From assembly GCA_963621575.1 (NCBI GenBank), contig CAVFEH010000032.1, forward strand, positions 1-9,387: a stretch of 9,387 nucleotides of DNA, in the 5' to 3' direction. The DNA is from UBA1724 sp963621575. Its GTDB lineage: Bacteria; Verrucomicrobiota; Lentisphaeria; Oligosphaerales; Oligosphaeraceae. Position 1 is the first letter of the stretch; every line of letters starts with the position of its first letter. The notes under the pieces are model-generated. The model was not told the origin of the DNA and did no database searches. It saw only the letters and a list, made by a program, of their open reading frames with translations. Position numbers and translations under genes: made by a program. Of this stretch, positions 5,668 through 9,387 are shown piece after piece.

Positions 5668-7176
5668 GTGAAAGTGACAGAAAAAAGATATCTAGACAGT
5701 GACGAGCTGAAGCGCTTTGCGGGCGACGCGCCCCAAGCCCCCGGGGAGAGGAAGTATCTTTCCCCGGAAGAGCTTGCGGCGCCCCCTGCCCCCCCGCCTG
5801 CCATCCCTGCGGCGGAGCTTCCCGCGACGTCTTCTTCCGACGGGCCTCCCGTTCCCAGGAAGAACGTCCTTTCCGTGGACGGGCCTGCCCGTGTGGCCAG
5901 GCCTTCCGGGGAGGCGGTGAAGGCGCGGGGCAAGGTCCGTGCGCGTCGCCCCCCGGCGGAGACCGTGTCGCCGGCCAGTCTGGAAGAGACCCGCCCGGGC
6001 TGGCTTCCCGGGGGGGCGGGGGCCGTTGGCCCTTCCGTGGAGGGGGTGGCTTGCGGCCCCGTGGCGCTGCCGGCGGCGCCTGTGGTGGAGGCGCCCGTCC
6101 CCACGCCTGCGCCCTCCCCTGCGCCCGTCCGGCGCGCGGCCCCGGCACCCATGGCGGAGCTCTCCCCGTTGAGCGCGGGCGCCCTCTTCCACCTGCAAAG
6201 CCGCCTGCCGGAAACCCTGAATATCCTTTCTCCGGAACGTTGCGCCCAGGCCATTGAGGACCTTCGCAACGGCGCGGAGTATTCCCTTGGCTCCCAAGTG
6301 GCGCGGGGGGCCGAGAGCATCCTCTACCAGGGCACTGCCGAGGGCTATAATTTCCTCGTCAAGTCCATCCGCAATTGGCGGGACCACTGGCTGGGCGATG
6401 TCCGCACCCGGAAGGACGAGGGCCGTCTCTCCACGGGCGTCCCCTACGCCACCAAAGTGAAGCATCTGACCAACGAGTGGAAGATGGGGCAGCACCTGCG
6501 GGACGACCACGGGACCCCCGTGGCGGTGCAATTCTACTCCATGCGCCGGGTGAGCCGCCTGGGCATGGAGCTGGGATGGGATCTGCTGATGGAGCGCATC
6601 AACGGCGTGGACCTCTCCGACAAGCGCCTGCTGGCCTCCATGACGCCGGTGGACAAGGTGAAGGTCTGCATAACCATGGCCCAGGCCATCTCCCAGCTGC
6701 ACCAGCGCCACATGATCCATCTGGACATCAAGCCCAGCAATTTCATGGTGGACCGGCAGGGCAGGGTGAGGCTCATTGACTTTGGCATCTCCGTGCCCGT
6801 GGGCACCCAGAGCCGCACCGTGGCCGGCACGGCGGGATACTTCTCCCCCGAGCAGGTCTCCTGCCGCCTCCTGGGCGAGGACACCGATGTCTTCGCGCTG
6901 GGCGTCGCCTTCAATGTCATTTTCGGCGGAAAGCCCCTGGTCCAGACCCCCGACGAGGTCAAGAGCCGCCAGACGCGCCGGGACGCCGCCTCCGATCTGG
7001 AGAAAAACAACTTCCCCGCTGTCACCGACATCCCCGAGCTCACTGGCCCAAACCGCCCCATCGCCGACGTGATCCGCGAGTGCACCGTCTTCCGGCGCGC
7101 CAACCGGATCTCCAATTGCACGCAGCTTGTCGGCAAACTGCGCCACGCCGCCGCCGCCGCGGGAATGGCCCTTTGA
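5668..7176 (+). CDS. Soluble Ser/Thr protein kinase with proline-rich N-terminal tail
   Basis: A Hanks-type protein kinase, 502 aa from GTG 5668, predicted to phosphorylate Ser/Thr in the cytosol. Residues 1-40 hold two related motifs, KRYLDSDEL (6-14) and RKYLSPEEL (28-36). A Pro/Ala-rich, probably disordered segment follows to about 170. The kinase domain spans about 203-490: glycine loop from G208 (GSQVARGAE), lysine K232 (FLVKS), helix-C E270 (NEWKM), catalytic HLDIKPSN (351-358), DFG (371-373), GTAGYFSPEQ and a D..ALGV helix F. HLD replaces HRD, making it a non-RD kinase. No membrane segment or PASTA repeats are seen. The start is uncertain: GTG 5674 or TTG 5590 are alternatives and none has a well-spaced ribosome site. 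It is the last gene of the unit, 94 bp after the GTPase and 18 bp before a terminator. The adjacent GTPase or winged-helix protein are candidate substrates. Confidence 0.88.
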   Translation: MKVTEKRYLDSDELKRFAGDAPQAPGERKYLSPEELAAPPAPPPAIPAAELPATSSSDGPPVPRKNVLSVDGPARVARPSGEAVKARGKVRARRPPAETVSPASLEETRPGWLPGGAGAVGPSVEGVACGPVALPAAPVVEAPVPTPAPSPAPVRRAAPAPMAELSPLSAGALFHLQSRLPETLNILSPERCAQAIEDLRNGAEYSLGSQVARGAESILYQGTAEGYNFLVKSIRNWRDHWLGDVRTRKDEGRLSTGVPYATKVKHLTNEWKMGQHLRDDHGTPVAVQFYSMRRVSRLGMELGWDLLMERINGVDLSDKRLLASMTPVDKVKVCITMAQAISQLHQRHMIHLDIKPSNFMVDRQGRVRLIDFGISVPVGTQSRTVAGTAGYFSPEQVSCRLLGEDTDVFALGVAFNVIFGGKPLVQTPDEVKSRQTRRDAASDLEKNNFPAVTDIPELTGPNRPIADVIRECTVFRRANRISNCTQLVGKLRHAAAAAGMAL

Positions 7177-7193
7177 CGGCTGAAAACGGCGCG

Positions 7194-7232
7194 CCGTCGC
7201 CGACCCCCCGGCGCCCGGCGACGGTTATTTTT
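7194..7232 (+). terminator. Intrinsic terminator of the wHTH-GTPase-kinase operon
   Basis: CCGTCGCCG (7194-7202) and CGGCGACGG (7216-7224) form a perfect 9-bp stem with a 13-nt loop, followed by TTATTTTT (7225-7232). It lies just after the kinase stop and closes the three-gene unit. Confidence 0.88.
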
Positions 7233-7327
7233 GTGTACACCCGGGGGAGTCGCCGCGGCAATCATGGCGGAGGGGCGGGCGGCTTGGCGCCCTGTCGGCG
7301 TTCCGTTTTCTCCCTCCGCCTTTCTTC

Positions 7328-8968
7328 ATGCGCGCATTGATCTGGACCATCCTGGTGCTGGGGACCATCGTCGCCCTGCCGCTGGCCTTCCGGCGTAAGG
7401 ACGCGGCGCCCGTGGGCGGGGAGAATCGCCTGGTGGTCATCACCGCCAACAACGAGGCTCTTCGGCACGAAACCGAGCTGGCTTTCCGGGAATGGTATCG
7501 CCAGCGCCATCCGGGGGAGGACGTCTCCATTGACTGGCGGACGCCTGGCGGCACCTCCGAGATCATCCGCTTCCTCCGGAGCACCTTCGTGGCCAACGCC
7601 CGCCACGCCTGGGGGCTCCGGGGCGCCGAGCGTCCCGGGGGCGTCTCCGCGGTTCCCTGGAGCGAGGGGCTCTCTCTGGCCATCTTTGGGGGAGGGTGTC
7701 CCGAGGATCCCGTGCAGGCGGAGGCCTGGCGCTGGTTTCGTGGGAGCGATGTGGGGGTGGACGTGGATGTCATGCAGGGGGGCGGTCAATACGACCACGA
7801 GGGGCTGCGGCGGAGCGGAATGTTGTCGCCTGCCGGCGTCCGGGAGCGCCACCCCGAGTGGTTCCAGGGGACGGAGCCCATTCTCTCCCCCGGCGGCGGC
7901 GGCGAAGTCTGGTATGACGAGACGGACTGCTATTACGCCGTGTGCTTCTCCACCTTCGGCATCGTCTACAATCCGGACCGGCTGGCACAGGCCGGATTCT
8001 CCCCGGAGGAAATCCGGGATTTCGGGAGCCAATGGAGCCATCTTGCGGATCCCCGCCTCCTTGGCGGCGTGGGGCTGGCGGACCCCTCCCAGTCCGGATC
8101 CATCGTCAAATGCTTCGAGATGCTCATACAACGGGAGATGCAGGACGCCCTCCTGGAAGAGCACCCCGGAGCCTCCGTGGAGGAATTGCAGCCTGCTCCC
8201 GAGGAGCTGGACCGTGCCTGGCGGCGCGCCATGACCCTCCTGAAGAAGCTTGGCGGCAATGCCGCATATCTGACCTTCTCCGCCAGCAAGGTCCCCGTGG
8301 ACGCCGCCAGCGGGCAGATTGCGGCGGGGATGTGCATCGACTTCTATGGCCGTTCCCAGGCGGAGTGGGAGCGCTCCCAGCAGGGCAGGGAGGTCGTCCG
8401 TTACCGCACGCCCGATGCCGCCTCCACCGTCTCCGCCGACCCCGTGGCAATCCTCCGCGGTGCGCCCAACCGGCGGCTGGCCGAGGAATATGTGGATTTT
8501 CTCCTTTCCCCGCAGGCGCAGCGGCTCTGGGGCAAACGCGCGGGAAGCCCCGGCGGACCCCGGGACTATACCCTCTACCGACTCCCTGTGCGCCGCGACA
8601 TGTTCCAGGGCGAGGCCCTGGAGAACACCGTCTTCGGAGACGAACGCCCCCTTCTGCTGGCGGAGCAGTTCCGCTACCGGGGCGACTGGACTGGCCGCCT
8701 CTTCCAGTCCATCCGGATCCTGGTGAAGACCATGCTCATTGATTGCGGCCCCGAGCTTCGGGCGTCCTGGGGGCGGATCTTGTCGGAGGGCGGATGGGAT
8801 GCGCTTTCCGCGGAGCGCCGGGAGGCCTTCGAGGCACTGCCCTTCCCCTATCGCGAAACCCGCGAGGCCACTGCCAGCCTGGATTCCCCCCGGGAGGAGG
8901 CGCGGCTGCGCCGGGAATGGATTTTTTTCTTCCGCGAACACTATCGGCGGGCGGCGGAGGGAAAATGA
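7328..8968 (+). CDS. Membrane-anchored extracellular solute-binding protein, family 1
   Basis: Predicted substrate receptor of an ABC importer, 546 aa, of the iron(III)/small-anion type of family-1 binding proteins. A hydrophobic segment (about 4-21) followed by RRK is probably an uncleaved anchor or signal; no clear signal peptidase site is visible. Binding-protein landmarks follow: RTPGGTSEI (71-79), VDVMQGGG (146-153), STFGIVYN (208-215), WSHLADPRLLG (236-246), ADPSQSGS (251-258), GMCIDFYG (334-341), and GAPNRRLAEEYVDFLLSPQAQ (378-398). The last is the lid region seen in iron-type receptors. About 130 residues follow that region, longer than the classical 330-350 aa receptors. No permease or ATPase gene is adjacent, so it is an orphan receptor here. 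A strong terminator upstream separates it from the kinase. The ATG at 7328 has no evident Shine-Dalgarno; the upstream bases are pyrimidine-rich. The ligand cannot be read from sequence. Confidence 0.85.
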   Translation: MRALIWTILVLGTIVALPLAFRRKDAAPVGGENRLVVITANNEALRHETELAFREWYRQRHPGEDVSIDWRTPGGTSEIIRFLRSTFVANARHAWGLRGAERPGGVSAVPWSEGLSLAIFGGGCPEDPVQAEAWRWFRGSDVGVDVDVMQGGGQYDHEGLRRSGMLSPAGVRERHPEWFQGTEPILSPGGGGEVWYDETDCYYAVCFSTFGIVYNPDRLAQAGFSPEEIRDFGSQWSHLADPRLLGGVGLADPSQSGSIVKCFEMLIQREMQDALLEEHPGASVEELQPAPEELDRAWRRAMTLLKKLGGNAAYLTFSASKVPVDAASGQIAAGMCIDFYGRSQAEWERSQQGREVVRYRTPDAASTVSADPVAILRGAPNRRLAEEYVDFLLSPQAQRLWGKRAGSPGGPRDYTLYRLPVRRDMFQGEALENTVFGDERPLLLAEQFRYRGDWTGRLFQSIRILVKTMLIDCGPELRASWGRILSEGGWDALSAERREAFEALPFPYRETREATASLDSPREEARLRREWIFFFREHYRRAAEGK

Positions 8969-9097
8969 CACACGGCAGGATGCCATCCAGGACGGCGCTC
9001 TCCCTGGCTGCCGCAGGCAATATGCGGAATCCACGTCTTTAGACGCGGAGGCACGGGCGCAGGTGTTTTGTTTGTGTTTTTGGGAGGAGTTTTTTTG

Positions 9098-9138
9098 AAA
9101 AAATGCCAAAAAGCAAGATTTTTGGCCTGTTTTTTTTT
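9098..9138. terminator. Bidirectional intrinsic terminator
   Basis: GCCAAAAA (9105-9112) and TTTTTGGC (9119-9126) form a perfect 8-bp stem with a 6-nt loop. A run of T (9130-9138) follows and a run of A (9098-9103) precedes, so it can act on both strands. It ends the solute-binding protein transcript and insulates the pilin-like gene. The rest of 8969-9260 shows no gene; a CGTCT-TT-AGACG hairpin lies at 9034-9045. No clear promoter is seen in 9140-9248. Confidence 0.85.
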
Positions 9139-9260
9139 GATAAAAATAAACTACCGAACGGAAGAGACCGGGATTTTTCGAAACATTCCGGCACGCATGT
9201 CTTTCGGTCGATGTTTTCTCCTTCTCCCCACGTTTATCCAGTTCCTTCATGGAGGCACAA

Positions 9261-9387
9261 ATGAAACATAAATCATTCACCCTGATCGAGTTGCTGGTCG
9301 TGATCGCGATCATCGCCATTCTGGCGGCCATGTTGCTGCCCGCGCTCTCCAAGGCCCGCGAGAAGGCCCGCGCCATCAGCTGCACCA
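9261..9387 (+). CDS. Type IV pilin-like protein with prepilin N-terminal cleavage/methylation motif (3' end outside window)
   Basis: The visible 42 codons begin MKHKSFTLIELLVVIAIIAI, a class III signal: a short basic leader, a cleavage point before F6, glutamate at the fifth mature position (FTLIE), and a hydrophobic helix. LPALSKAREKARAISCT follows. This start is typical of the many pseudopilin-like secreted or surface proteins of Lentisphaerota and Planctomycetota, which are processed by a prepilin peptidase at the inner membrane. The start at ATG 9261 has GGAGG 5 nt upstream; the in-frame ATG 9249 overlaps that site and is less likely. The C-terminal domain, which would tell whether this is a type II secretion pseudopilin or one of the expanded surface proteins, lies beyond the right edge. 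Confidence 0.9.
   Translation, partial: MKHKSFTLIELLVVIAIIAILAAMLLPALSKAREKARAISCT

Noticed and set aside
7262..9385. 707-codon minus-strand open frame opposite the solute-binding protein
   Set aside because: It is a GC-driven shadow that also runs through the bidirectional terminator and the pilin-like start, both of which are well supported.

Overview
The window most likely comes from a Lentisphaerota (Victivallales-like) chromosome. The main clue is the truncated gene at the right edge. It encodes a textbook type IV pilin-like N-terminus (FTLIELLVVIAIIAILAAML, then LPALSKAREKAR), a signature these bacteria carry in large numbers. GC-rich coding sequence and a Verrucomicrobia/Lentisphaerota-style solute-binding protein agree. 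This assignment is inference.

Layout. (1) Positions 1-920 hold no convincing gene. There are two repeat fields: six and a half GC-rich units of 53-55 bp alternating in type (super-period 109 bp), and about nine degenerate purine-rich units of 28-41 bp with long G runs. (2) Positions 924-3260, minus strand: a small carbamoyl-phosphate operon, ornithine carbamoyltransferase followed by aspartate carbamoyltransferase. It has a terminator-like hairpin in its leader and a hairpin terminator at its end. (3) Positions 3171-4132: an unusually long (about 960 bp), relatively AT-rich divergent intergenic region. It contains several AGTATARTA motifs and, just before the next gene, two tandem imperfect palindromes. 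(4) Positions 4133-7232, plus strand: a compact three-gene unit ending in a strong intrinsic terminator. It encodes a 113-aa winged-helix protein, a 365-aa divergent FtsZ/TubZ-like GTPase starting 1 nt after it, and a proline-rich Ser/Thr protein kinase. (5) Positions 7328-8968: a membrane-anchored family-1 ABC solute-binding protein without neighbouring permease or ATPase. (6) A bidirectional terminator, then the start of the pilin-like gene.

The part most worth attention is the wHTH / tubulin-like GTPase / kinase unit. The first two genes have the size and order of the TubR-TubZ plasmid and phage segregation modules, with a TubR/tubC-like operator candidate upstream. TubRZ modules as I know them do not include a kinase. 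The kinase carries two copies of a short KRYLxxxEL-type motif on a long disordered-looking tail. A phosphorylation-controlled cytomotive filament system is a reasonable hypothesis; no function has been shown by sequence alone.
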